Shown here in pieces: positions 1 to 7,755 of a DNA stretch of 25,485 nt. The translations under genes and the position numbers were made by a program. Under the pieces are notes generated by a model. The model saw only the letters and a list, made by a program, of their open reading frames with translations. It did not search any database and had not been told where the DNA came from. The DNA is from JBEVNX01 sp040507895 (GTDB lineage: Bacteria > Desulfobacterota > Binatia > JACPRU01). Location of the stretch: positions 1 through 25,485 of the forward strand of contig JBEVNX010000159.1 in NCBI GenBank assembly GCA_040507895.1, in the 5' to 3' direction. Every line of letters begins with the position of its first letter. The first letter of the stretch is position 1.

Positions 1-38
1 ACGTGGCGGTGCAGCTCGGCTGCCGAAGGTGACGGTAG

Positions 39-851
39 GTGACGATGGCTCGTGCGCAGGTGAGATCATCGCCGCTCGTCGGGCTCACGGCCGGTGCTCT
101 CGCCGCTCTCATCATCGAGGACCTCGGGCTGACGTCCACGGTGTCGTTCTGGGGCGATCCGGGGCCGCTGATCGTGGGCTGCGCCCTGCTCGCCGCGCTG
201 CTGTGGACGACGCGGCTGAAACGGCTCGCCGCCCTCGCCGTGGTGGCGCTCGGCATCCTTTGGCTGCTCGTCGCCTTCACGCCGTTGACCGCGTGGCTCG
301 CTGAGGGTCTGGCGCGGCGCGATCCCCCCGCCGCGGCCGATGCCGTGTTCGTGAACGCTTCGAGCATCCATCCAACCGGTGAGCTCACCGGAACCGCGAT
401 GAGCCGCCTGCTGCACGGGGTCGAGCTAGTCGCCGAGCGCCAAGCCCCTGTGCTCGTGCTTTCCGACTTGAAGAAGCCGTACCCGCCCTATTCGGGCGCG
501 GCGAAGGCGCTGATGGAAAACCTCGGAATCGTCCGGGAGCTGGAAACGGTCGGGGAGAGCGTGAACACGCGTGACGAGGCGGTGTCGCTCGCCCGCCTGT
601 GCCGGGAGCGCGGCTGGAAGCGCGTGATCGTCGTCACCTCGCCCTATCATTCCCGCCGCGCCTGCTCCGCGGTCGAGCGCGAGGGCCTATCGGTGGTGTG
701 CTCGCCCTCGGTTGAGACGGGCTACGACGTGAAAGGACTCGCTCGCTCGGACGACCGGCGCCTCGCCTTCTCGGCGGCGATCCACGAGCGGATCGGGCTC
801 TGGTTGTACGCCTTGAGGGGTTGGTTGGCCGAGGGCACGGCAGGCGGGTAG
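39..851 (+). CDS. YdcF/SanA/ElyC-family (DUF218) membrane protein
   Basis: A 270-residue protein. Two hydrophobic stretches near the N-terminus (about residues 12-65) are followed by a DUF218 domain from about residue 95 to 255. The recognisable part is the late block with T-R-D-E-A followed by VVTSPYHSRRA, typical of the YdcF/SanA/ElyC fold. The family is linked to envelope homeostasis, but its reaction is poorly known. The usual N-terminal glycine-rich strand motif is replaced by DAVFVNASSIHP, so this is a divergent member. A GTG start at 39 is favoured by the AAGGTG motif at 26-31. An ATG at 45 is the alternative. The glycosyltransferase downstream starts 86 bases after the stop, which fits a role near surface-glycan synthesis, but that link is inference. 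Confidence 0.8.
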   Translation: MTMARAQVRSSPLVGLTAGALAALIIEDLGLTSTVSFWGDPGPLIVGCALLAALLWTTRLKRLAALAVVALGILWLLVAFTPLTAWLAEGLARRDPPAAADAVFVNASSIHPTGELTGTAMSRLLHGVELVAERQAPVLVLSDLKKPYPPYSGAAKALMENLGIVRELETVGESVNTRDEAVSLARLCRERGWKRVIVVTSPYHSRRACSAVEREGLSVVCSPSVETGYDVKGLARSDDRRLAFSAAIHERIGLWLYALRGWLAEGTAGG

Positions 852-937
852 TCCGTCAAAATGTTCTCGGCGGAACGCTCCGAACGCCGCGGCGACCTCG
901 ATTGACCGCAGCGTCACCGGCGCACGGTAACCGCTCG

Positions 938-2167
938 ATGCTCCGCGATCGAAACATCGTCTGTGTCTCGACGATCGACTGGGACTTTCTCTGGCAGGAG
1001 CATCAAGGCGTGATGTCGGTGCTGGCGCACGCCGGCAATCGCGTCCTATTCATCGAGAACACCGGCGTGCGCTCCCCCGGCTGGAAGGACCGCGCCCGAG
1101 TGCTCGCCCGCCTTCGCAAATGGATGAGCGGCAAGGGTCGCTTTCGCCCGGTGGCGGAGAACGTTTCGCTGTGCTCGCCGCTTGCGATGCCGTTCCCGTA
1201 CTCTCCGCTCGCCCAATGGATCAATCGCTCGCTCGTCTGCGATTCGGTCCGCCGCTGGGTCGAACGAAGCGGCTTCGACGACCCGATCCTCTTCACGTTC
1301 CTGCCCACGCAGTTCACGCTCGACTTGATCGATGCGATCAGGCCGGCGCTCTCGGTCTTCTACTGCACCGACAAGCTCTCCGAGACCTCACCCGCCGCGC
1401 GCCGCATCCTGCCGTACGAGCGGCGGGTGATCGAGCGCGCTGACTTGGTGTTCGCGAGCTCGGAGCGGCTCGTCGACTACTGCCGCGCACACAATCCCGC
1501 GACATACCTCTTTCCGATCGGAGTCAGCCTCGAGAAGTTCGAGCGCGCCTGGCGGGGCGAGCCGCCCGTCCCCGAAGACATGGCCGGGCTTCCGCGACCG
1601 GTGATCGGCATGGTCGGCGGGCTGCGGCAATGCGTCGATCAGCCTTTGCTACGCGAGCTGAGCCGCCGCCTACCGCATGCGGCGCTCGCGCTCGTCGGCC
1701 CCGAGCAAGCGCCGATGACCGAGCTCCGCGGGCTGCCGAACGTTCACCTTCTCGGAGCGAAGCCGCACGAACGGATCCCCGACTACATCGGCGCCTTCGA
1801 CGTCTGCCTGATTCCCTACGCCGTCGACGCCTTCACCAACAGCATCTCGCCCGCCAAGCTCAACGAGTACCTCGCGCTCGGCAAGCCGATCGTCTCCACC
1901 GATCTCGCCGAGGCGCGCCGCTTCAACGAGGCGCATGGGGCGGTGGTCCGCATCGGGGCGACCCGCGAGGAGTTCGTCGCTCAGGTCGAATCGGCACTCG
2001 CCGAAGATCCTGGCGCCCTCCGCCTCGAGCGCCGCGCCGTCGCGGAGATGAACGGTTGGGAGCGCCGGGTGGAGGCGATGTCGCGCCTCATCGAGGCGCG
2101 GCTCTACGAGCGAACGGGGGCGGAATCACGCGCTCAGCGCGGCTTCGCCGCCTCGGATGGACAGTAA
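938..2167 (+). CDS. Glycosyltransferase family 1/4 (GT-B fold)
   Basis: About 409 residues from the ATG at 938. The reading frame is open upstream to 821, but that part is arginine-rich and overlaps the preceding gene, so it is not believed. The N-terminus (NIVCVSTIDWDFLWQEHQ, then RVLFIENTGVR) is typical of a group of glycosyltransferases in surface-polysaccharide and teichuronic-acid-like loci. The C-terminal half has the GT-B nucleotide-sugar domain: VIGMVGGLRQ, then ALVGPEQ, NVHLLGAKPH, and a KLNEYLALGKPIVSTDL block that takes the place of the E-x7-E motif. It would act on the cytoplasmic side, moving a sugar from an NDP donor. Donor and acceptor cannot be read from the sequence. Confidence 0.88.
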   Translation: MLRDRNIVCVSTIDWDFLWQEHQGVMSVLAHAGNRVLFIENTGVRSPGWKDRARVLARLRKWMSGKGRFRPVAENVSLCSPLAMPFPYSPLAQWINRSLVCDSVRRWVERSGFDDPILFTFLPTQFTLDLIDAIRPALSVFYCTDKLSETSPAARRILPYERRVIERADLVFASSERLVDYCRAHNPATYLFPIGVSLEKFERAWRGEPPVPEDMAGLPRPVIGMVGGLRQCVDQPLLRELSRRLPHAALALVGPEQAPMTELRGLPNVHLLGAKPHERIPDYIGAFDVCLIPYAVDAFTNSISPAKLNEYLALGKPIVSTDLAEARRFNEAHGAVVRIGATREEFVAQVESALAEDPGALRLERRAVAEMNGWERRVEAMSRLIEARLYERTGAESRAQRGFAASDGQ

Positions 2168-2445
2168 GACGCGCGCGTTTGCCGCCGCCTGCTGCACGAT
2201 TCCGTACCAAACGCTGATCGCGAGCTTCCTTCACAAATACGTCACTCGCGGAGCGCTTCGAAACCTAGCCTACCCGGCCTCGCACCGAGGTTAGCGTTCG
2301 GCGGCTTCGAAAGGCACCACGGCGTCGGCGGCGTTCCGGTCGATCGCGATCTCGGATCGAAGATTCTCGAAGGAACAGGCACAATCACCCGAGCAGCCAA
2401 GCTGCGGACTCCGCGAAGCCATCCCGGTCCGCGCGTGGAGAGGCG
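2168..2445. other. Intergenic region between glycosyltransferase and aldolase
   Basis: These 278 bases have no credible ORF on either strand. A small perfect hairpin lies at 2278-2290 (CCTCG, CAC loop, CGAGG), but it lacks a T-run and is a weak terminator candidate at best. No clear sigma70 promoter was found. The region probably separates two transcription units. Confidence 0.4.
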
Positions 2446-3363
2446 ATGCTCGTCAATCCGAAGTCGTACCTGATGCGCGCCCGCCGCGAGGGCTGGGCGC
2501 TCGGCGGATTCAATGTCTTCAACCTGGAGTCGGCGCGTGCGGTCATCGACGCGGGGGAGAACCTTGCGGCGCCACTGCTCGTTCAAACGTCCGAGGGCGC
2601 GGTCAAGCACGGCGGACTGGACAACCTGGTGGCGATCGTCCGCCAGCTCGCCGGTCGGACGAAGGCGCCGGTGGCCCTACACCTCGACCACGGCAAGAGC
2701 GAGGAGCTCGCTCGCGCCGCGGTCGACGCCGGCTACACGTCCGTGATGATCGACGCCTCCCGCGAATCGTTCGACGTGAACCTGCGCGAGACGCGAGACA
2801 TCGTCGCCTATGCCCACGCCCGGGGCGTGCACGTGGAAGCCGAGCTCGGCACGCTCGGCGGAATCGAGGATCTGGGCGAGCAGTCGCAGTCTTCGATGCT
2901 GACGGACCCGGCTCAGGCCGTGCGGTTCGCTAAGGAGACGGAGGTGGACGCGCTCGCCGTGGCGATCGGCACTTCGCACGGTGCCTACAAGTTCAAGGGC
3001 GAGCCGCATCTCGATTTCGAACGGCTGCGAGAGATTGTCTCGGGGGTCGAGCAGCCGATCGTGCTGCACGGCGCTTCCTCGCTGCCTGAGGAGAATGTGG
3101 AGCTCGCTACGCTCTACGGGGCGAAGCTCGAGCACGCCCGCGGGATCCCGGCTGCCCTAATCCAGCAGGCGGTGAAGATGGGGATCGCCAAGGTGAACAC
3201 CGACTCCGACCTGCGGCTCGCCGCGCTGGGACGTCTGCGCCAGGTGCTCGTCGAGCGTCCGGACATCTTCAACCTCTACGAGCTCATGGGCGAGATCGAG
3301 CAGGCGATCCGGCTCGCCGCCGTCGAGCGCATCCGCCTCCTCGGCAGCGCCGGCCGGACGTGA
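2446..3363 (+). CDS. Class II fructose-/tagatose-bisphosphate aldolase
   Basis: A 305-residue, full-length TIM-barrel aldolase of the Fba/GatY/KbaY type. It cleaves a ketose 1,6-bisphosphate to glycerone phosphate and an aldehyde, using a divalent metal. Visible residues: HLDHG at 79-83 (catalytic Asp81 and metal ligand His82), Glu133 in EAELG, His178 in GTSHG, metal ligand His208 in LHGASS, and the VNTDSDLR phosphate-binding block near residue 258. The FNVFNLESARAV start and the length of about 300 fit the short bacterial subgroup. Substrate (fructose or tagatose bisphosphate) cannot be decided from sequence. A GGAG motif at 2437-2440 lies 5 bases before the ATG. No other glycolytic gene is nearby. 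Confidence 0.92.
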   Translation: MLVNPKSYLMRARREGWALGGFNVFNLESARAVIDAGENLAAPLLVQTSEGAVKHGGLDNLVAIVRQLAGRTKAPVALHLDHGKSEELARAAVDAGYTSVMIDASRESFDVNLRETRDIVAYAHARGVHVEAELGTLGGIEDLGEQSQSSMLTDPAQAVRFAKETEVDALAVAIGTSHGAYKFKGEPHLDFERLREIVSGVEQPIVLHGASSLPEENVELATLYGAKLEHARGIPAALIQQAVKMGIAKVNTDSDLRLAALGRLRQVLVERPDIFNLYELMGEIEQAIRLAAVERIRLLGSAGRT

Positions 3364-3380
3364 GCGAGGAGGAGCGAAGC

Positions 3381-3407
3381 CCGGAGGCGCATCGTCCACG
3401 CCCCCGG
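3381..3407. terminator. Inverted repeat between convergent genes, possible terminator
   Basis: CCGGAGGCG at 3381-3389 and CGCCCCCGG at 3399-3407 form a nine-base stem with a nine-base loop. One position is imperfect; on the minus-strand RNA it would be a G-U pair. It lies just past the aldolase stop and just past the end of the convergent minus-strand gene, a sensible place for a terminator. There is no T-run on either side, so the call is tentative. Confidence 0.35.
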
Positions 3408-3418
3408 AACCAATGGCG

Positions 3419-3910
3419 TTACTGGGACGGCGAGACCGGCGGACTCGTGGGAAGCGGAGTTGGCTGCGGGAGCACCGGTGTTAGACCCGGAGTAGGACCG
3501 GGAGGACCAGGCGGAGGACCGGGAGGAGAGGGATTCCCATTGCCGTCGCCACCGCCCAAGTTGCCCGTTGCGGACAAGCCGCCGAGAACCCCACCTGCTA
3601 CTGCGGCTGCCGCGGCGGCAGCCGCCGCCGGCCCGCCCGCCGACCCACCGATGAGGCCGAGCAACCCGGCCGCCAAGAACGGCTCTCCACACCCCAGGCC
3701 CGCCCAGCAGTCGATGCAGTAACCCGGACGAAGGTCTTGGGATGTCGCCGGGTTGTCGGGCGAAGTGACGTACGTCACATCTTCGACTGCGCAGACGCGC
3801 GTCTTCGTTCGGGTGTCAGTTTGGGGCGGCTGTTGGGCGAACACTGGACGAACGAAGGCCACCAACAGGGCGAAAGCGACGCCCTTCGAACGCAGGGGTG
3901 TCGGCTTCAC
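3419..3910 (-). CDS. Secreted Cys/Ala/Pro-rich hypothetical protein, partner of FecR protein
   Basis: A 163-residue protein of no family that I recognise. A Sec signal peptide covers about residues 1-25 (ending RPVFA before QQ). Four cysteines follow at 40, 65, 68 and 74 (the block CIDCWAGLGCG). Next is a Gly/Ala-rich hydrophobic stretch at about 76-114 containing nine consecutive alanines, then a Gly/Asn linker and a Pro/Ser/Thr tail from about 127 to the end. The GTG start at 3910-3908 shares one base with the TAG stop of the FecR gene (TAGTG), so the two are probably translationally coupled and work together. A plus-strand ORF covering the same bases is its low-complexity shadow. Confidence 0.65.
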   Translation of the reverse strand: MKPTPLRSKGVAFALLVAFVRPVFAQQPPQTDTRTKTRVCAVEDVTYVTSPDNPATSQDLRPGYCIDCWAGLGCGEPFLAAGLLGLIGGSAGGPAAAAAAAAAVAGGVLGGLSATGNLGGGDGNGNPSPPGPPPGPPGPTPGLTPVLPQPTPLPTSPPVSPSQ

Positions 3911-4368
3911 TACTCTTCTGCTTCGATCGTGAAGCGCGTTCCACGAACCCCGGCAACCGCAGTCTTCGTCTTCACCTCGAATCGGGCGCCTTGCGTGTTG
4001 TACAGATTCTTAGGAACGGCCACGTCGAGCTTTCCGCGATTGAGGCTGAAGAGTGAGACGGGTGGGCCGCCCGAGGGCAGTGCTTGATCGTCGATGATCA
4101 GCTCACTGCCCGGCTCGAGGGTGATGGCGGACCCGTCGCGATAGACTACCGAGAGACGGCCCTCATCGGTGGTGCGCAGATGATCTCCTACCGAAACCGC
4201 GTCATCGACGGAGAGCTGCTTCCAGGATCCGACGCCGCCCGGTTGAAGCTCTGCGCCACCTTCGACGCTGCTCACCTTTCCTGTGACATCCGCCCAGGCC
4301 GGGACCGCTAGGAGCATCGAGCCGGTGGTGAGAATTCCGAGGCACGTCTTAACGACGTTTGCGCGCAT
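3910..4368 (-). CDS. FecR-domain secreted protein
   Basis: 152 residues from the ATG at 4368, which follows an AGAGAGGA motif. The frame is open further upstream to 4500, but the signal peptide begins at this ATG. A Sec signal peptide covers residues 1-26 (ending PAWA). The rest is a FecR domain (PF04773): VGDHLRTTDEGRLSVVYRDG, then SAITLEPGSELIIDD, and the closing TAVAGVRGTRFTI. Classical FecR passes iron-dicitrate signals to an ECF sigma factor, but neither a sigma factor nor a TonB receptor is present. Stand-alone secreted FecR proteins beside CHASE2 cyclases are a common pairing, and here the cyclase is divergent. A periplasmic ligand-binding or sensor-accessory role is inferred. Confidence 0.85.
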   Translation of the reverse strand: MRANVVKTCLGILTTGSMLLAVPAWADVTGKVSSVEGGAELQPGGVGSWKQLSVDDAVSVGDHLRTTDEGRLSVVYRDGSAITLEPGSELIIDDQALPSGGPPVSLFSLNRGKLDVAVPKNLYNTQGARFEVKTKTAVAGVRGTRFTIEAEE

Positions 4369-4556
4369 ATCGTCCTCTCTGTCCCCCGGATGACCTAGCC
4401 TTCGAGGGATACAATGGACTGGCCAGCACGGCAAGGCCAGAGGTTTGCGCGGCGATCCCGCGGGGGATCTGCCGCGACCGCCGTAGGGATTCACCCGCAT
4501 TCATCTCAGCCCGAATTCGTTGCCCCCGAACCCGCCCCGCACGATAATCGCCGCGC
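4369..4556. promoter_or_regulatory. Divergent intergenic region between fecR-like gene and CHASE2 cyclase
   Basis: These 188 bases lie between divergent genes and must hold both promoters. On the minus strand, TTGCCG, 17 bases and TATCCC is a weak sigma70-like candidate for the FecR unit. On the plus strand, TACAAT at 4410-4415 resembles a -10 box but has no well-spaced -35. Two inverted repeats are present: CTGGCC/GGCCAG at 4419-4424 and 4435-4440, and a stronger one listed separately at 4448-4476. No clear ribosome binding site precedes the cyclase ATG. Confidence 0.4.
4448..4476. repeat. Strong inverted repeat (12-bp stem, one bulge, 4-base loop)
   Basis: CGCGGC plus GATCCC (4448-4459) pairs with GGGATC plus GCCGCG (4464-4469 and 4471-4476) around a GCGG loop, with only T4470 unpaired. 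No T-run follows on either strand, so it is not a typical terminator. Its place between the divergent FecR and cyclase genes suggests an operator or an mRNA structure in the cyclase leader. Function is inferred only. Confidence 0.5.
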
Positions 4557-7328
4557 ATGGCTCAGCGGCCCGGAACCCGACGCTTCGACACGTTCTCGCT
4601 GTGCCTCGCCTTCACGCTCTTCTTCGCGGCGCTCCGCTATCTCGACCCGCACCCGCTTCACATGCTCGAGCTTCGCGGTATCGACGCGCGCCAGCAGCTC
4701 CGCGGCCCGCTCGCCGTCGGCGACGAGGTCGCAATCATCGCCATCGACGAGAAGAGCCTCACCGAGCTCGGCCGCTGGCCCTGGCCGCGCTCCCGAATCG
4801 CGGACCTCATCACCAAGCTCACGGACCTCGGTGCCGCCGCGATCGCTCTCGATATCGTGTTCGCGGAGCCGCAGCCCGACGACGATCCGGTGCTCGCCCA
4901 GGCGATCCGCGACTCCGGCAAGATCGTGCTCGGCTACTTCATCGACTTCGCCTCGCTCGGCGAGCACGAGTCCCCGTCCGGGCTTTCGTCTTACAATCTG
5001 CTCAAGCCCAGCCTCGGCAAATCTCCGGGCGAAGACTGGCTGCCCAAGGCGCCGCGCGCCGTCGGCAATATCCCCGAGATCGCCGCCGCGGCAAAGCGCG
5101 CCGGCTACTTCAACATGCTCCCCGACGACGACGGCATCTTTCGCCGCGTCCCGCTCGGCGTCCGCTACACGCCGCGAGGCGGCGGGCCGCGGATCCTCTC
5201 GCCCCTCAGCATCGAGGCGGTCCGCCGCACGCAGCGCAGCGCCGTTCTCGGCATGACGTTCGACGACGACGGCGTGGCCGGCGTGACGATCGCCGGTATC
5301 CCCATCCCCGTCGATGCAAACGGCAACCTCTGGCTGAGCTACGCCGGCCCGGCCCACACGTTCCAGCACTTCTCCGCGACGGACGTCCTTGCCGGGCGCG
5401 TGGAAGGCGACACGCTACGCAACCGCATCCTGCTCGTCGGCACGACCGCAACCGGCGCATACGACATCCGCTCGACGCCGTTCGATCCCGTCTCGCCGGG
5501 CGTGGAGATCCACGCCAACGTCATCGAAGACGTGTTGCGCGGACGCTTCATCGTCATCCCGCGCTGGCTCGCTTCGGCCGATATCGCCCTCATCATTCTC
5601 ACCGGGATCGTGCTCGGCATCGGGCTCACGTTCTTCAAGGGCATCGCCGCCGGCCTCTTCGCGCTCGGCGCGCTCGCCACCTACATCGGCGGAACGCAGT
5701 TCCTGTTCCTCCACCAAGGCATCCCGCTGAGCATCGTCTATCAGACGCTCTCGATCCTCTCCGCATTCTCCGCCGTCGGCATCTTCCACTACATGACCGA
5801 GGTTCGCGAGAAGCACCGCATCCGCAGCGCCTTCAACCTCTACCTCGAGCCGAGTGTGGCCCGCCTGGTGAGCGAGGATCCGTCGCGGCTCCGACTGCAC
5901 GGCGAGAAGAAAGATCTCACCGTGCTCTTCGCCGACCTGCGCGACTTTACGACCGCGTCCGAGGCGTTGGAGCCCGAGAAGCTCGTCGAGTTCATGAACG
6001 AGTATTTCGGCACGATGACCGAGGAGATCTTCAGGCACGATGGCCTCGTCGACAAGTACATCGGGGACGCGATCATGGCGCTCTGGGGCGCGCCCATGAC
6101 GATTCCCGACCACGCCATCAAGGCATGCCAGGCGGCACTCGACATGGCGGGTCGCCTAGAGGCCTTGCAGGACGCGTGGCGGCGGATCGGTAGCGCAGGG
6201 CACGACGGAGGCGACCGTCCGCCGACGCCCCACCTCCGTATCGGCGTCGGCATCAACACCGGTCCGATGGTCGTCGGCAACATCGGATCGCAGCGGCGCT
6301 TCAACTACACCGTGATGGGCGACGCCGTGAACCTGGCCTCACGACTCGAGGCCTGCAACAAGCTCTACGGCACCCGCATCCTGATCGGCGAGAACACACG
6401 CGCGGCGATCGGCGACGAGTACCTCCTGCGCGAGATCGACGCGGTCCGCGTCAAGGGGAAGCGCGTGCCGGTGCGCGTCTTCGAATTGCTCGCGAAGCGC
6501 GGCGACTCGCCACTGCTCGTCCCGTTCGCCGCGGCGTTCGAGGACGCGCTGCGTGCGTATCAGGAGCGGGACTGGCCGCTCGCCCTCTTGCGATTCGAAG
6601 CGTTCGTGAACGAGTATCCCGACGATATTGCCGGGCGGATCTATGTAGAGCGCTGTCGGCTGCTGATCCAGAATCCCCCGAACGAGGCCTGGGATGGAGT
6701 CTATTCGTTCGCAAGCAAGGAGGGCGGCGACGAGGCATCCCTTCCCGGCAGGGCAGCGGCTCCGCAGGATCTCAGCGTCGGCGAGACGCCCGAGGATCGA
6801 ACCCCGGCGCCCTTGAACCCCGGCCGAGACGCTGCAATCGCACCGTCCGCCTCGGCATCGACTGCCGCGGCGGAGCCTTCCTCCCCGCTACCGCGGCTCG
6901 CGGAACTTCTGTTCCGGCGTGGAGCGATCACCGCCGACCAGCTTGCGGCGGCGACGGCGGAGCATCAGCAGCGCGGCGGCCGCTTGTGCGACCTGCTGCT
7001 CCGGCTCGGCATCGTTTCCGACCAAGAGCTGGCCGCGTGCTTCAACGAGGAGTACCGCATCCCGCTGCTCGACGTGACGACGGCCGAGCCGACTTCGGAA
7101 GCGCTGCGGCTCGTCCCATACGAGCTCGCGCAGCGCCACGAGATCCTGCCGATCGGCGTGGCGGGCTCGACGTTGACCGTCGCCACGAGCGATCCGTCGA
7201 ACCTCGACGGCCGTGACGAGGTCAAGGTTCGCAGCGGCTGCGACCTGACGGTGACGGTCGCGCCGTCACGGGCGCTGCGGGAAGCGATCGACTACTTCTA
7301 CCACTCGCGCGCCGGCGAGGCGGGGTAG
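4557..7328 (+). CDS. CHASE2-domain adenylate cyclase with C-terminal GspE-N/MshEN domain
   Basis: 923 residues. A hydrophobic segment at about 10-26 leads to an extracytoplasmic CHASE2 sensor (about 30-330), then hydrophobic segments at about 337-420, then a class III cyclase domain (about 450-640). Metal aspartates are D460 (FADLRDFT) and D504 (DKYIGDAIMA). K500 and D589 (MGDAVN) fit adenine selectivity, so ATP to cAMP is expected. N592 and R596 are the transition-state pair. After a Ser/Ala/Pro linker (about 715-775), residues 778-920 form a GspE N-terminal (T2SSE_N/MshEN) domain with two RLxxLL-x3-G-x6-L repeats. MshEN domains of this kind bind c-di-GMP, but the LG position here is LA and LC and the Gln positions are His and Glu, so binding is uncertain. 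The divergent FecR protein may be its periplasmic partner. Confidence 0.9.
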   Translation: MAQRPGTRRFDTFSLCLAFTLFFAALRYLDPHPLHMLELRGIDARQQLRGPLAVGDEVAIIAIDEKSLTELGRWPWPRSRIADLITKLTDLGAAAIALDIVFAEPQPDDDPVLAQAIRDSGKIVLGYFIDFASLGEHESPSGLSSYNLLKPSLGKSPGEDWLPKAPRAVGNIPEIAAAAKRAGYFNMLPDDDGIFRRVPLGVRYTPRGGGPRILSPLSIEAVRRTQRSAVLGMTFDDDGVAGVTIAGIPIPVDANGNLWLSYAGPAHTFQHFSATDVLAGRVEGDTLRNRILLVGTTATGAYDIRSTPFDPVSPGVEIHANVIEDVLRGRFIVIPRWLASADIALIILTGIVLGIGLTFFKGIAAGLFALGALATYIGGTQFLFLHQGIPLSIVYQTLSILSAFSAVGIFHYMTEVREKHRIRSAFNLYLEPSVARLVSEDPSRLRLHGEKKDLTVLFADLRDFTTASEALEPEKLVEFMNEYFGTMTEEIFRHDGLVDKYIGDAIMALWGAPMTIPDHAIKACQAALDMAGRLEALQDAWRRIGSAGHDGGDRPPTPHLRIGVGINTGPMVVGNIGSQRRFNYTVMGDAVNLASRLEACNKLYGTRILIGENTRAAIGDEYLLREIDAVRVKGKRVPVRVFELLAKRGDSPLLVPFAAAFEDALRAYQERDWPLALLRFEAFVNEYPDDIAGRIYVERCRLLIQNPPNEAWDGVYSFASKEGGDEASLPGRAAAPQDLSVGETPEDRTPAPLNPGRDAAIAPSASASTAAAEPSSPLPRLAELLFRRGAITADQLAAATAEHQQRGGRLCDLLLRLGIVSDQELAACFNEEYRIPLLDVTTAEPTSEALRLVPYELAQRHEILPIGVAGSTLTVATSDPSNLDGRDEVKVRSGCDLTVTVAPSRALREAIDYFYHSRAGEAG

Positions 7329-7354
7329 GGCACGATACTTCGGGCGCCCCACCC
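7323..7354 (+). terminator. Possible terminator at the end of the cyclase gene
   Basis: GGGTAGGGC (7323-7331, including the TAG stop) pairs with GCCCCACCC (7346-7354) with one mismatch across a 14-base loop, followed by TATTGT. The loop is long and the T-tract poor, so this is weak evidence. Confidence 0.3.
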
Positions 7355-7755
7355 TATTGTAGAGGATTGACGACGCGCAGGCGCGCGACGCCGTGCTCGA
7401 TCGCGCGCCGCTAGTTCAGCGTCCATCACCGCTGCGGCGCGGACCGGCGTTCCGACCAAGGGCAGTTGAGGATCTGCGAATGACGCTCGAGGATTCGCCC
7501 AGCGCTCTCTCCCGGGCTCGAGATCAACCCCGTCGAAGTGTTCTCGGGGGAGCGCGCCCGATCTCGTGAACCACCTCTGACCGGGCCGGTGGTACTGAAC
7601 GCCGAGAGTCCAGAGCAGCTCGTGGTGCGCCAGGAAGACGCGCTCGGCGAGCTCCGCCCGCACTTGAGGGGTCGCGGAGGACGTGGTTAGTGCCGACTGA
7701 TCCGGGACTCGAGGCCTGAACAGAGATCCATCGGATCGTCGCGAGGAGGACGGCA
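7355..7755. other. Gene-poor spacer before the SDR gene
   Basis: About 400 bases lack a convincing gene. A minus-strand frame open from 7756 to 7298 gives 152 residues that match no family I know and run into the cyclase end, so it is either chance or the remains of a gene. A perfect eight-base GC inverted repeat lies at 7380-7387 and 7402-7409 (GGCGCGCG/CGCGCGCC, 14-base loop). A GAGGAGG motif just before 7756 is the ribosome binding site of the SDR gene. Confidence 0.4.

Noticed and set aside
1..38. Possible tail of an upstream gene, with a stop TGA at 30-32
   Set aside because: Only about ten codons are visible and no frame shows family character.
3360..3722. 120-codon plus-strand Pro/Ala/Gly-rich ORF overlapping the aldolase stop
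   Set aside because: It is antisense to the signal-peptide-bearing secreted protein, which has better start context and coupling to the FecR gene.
4520..6193. 557-codon plus-strand ORF inside the cyclase gene
   Set aside because: Arginine/histidine-rich translation with no motif; it is a GC-driven shadow of the CHASE2 cyclase frame.
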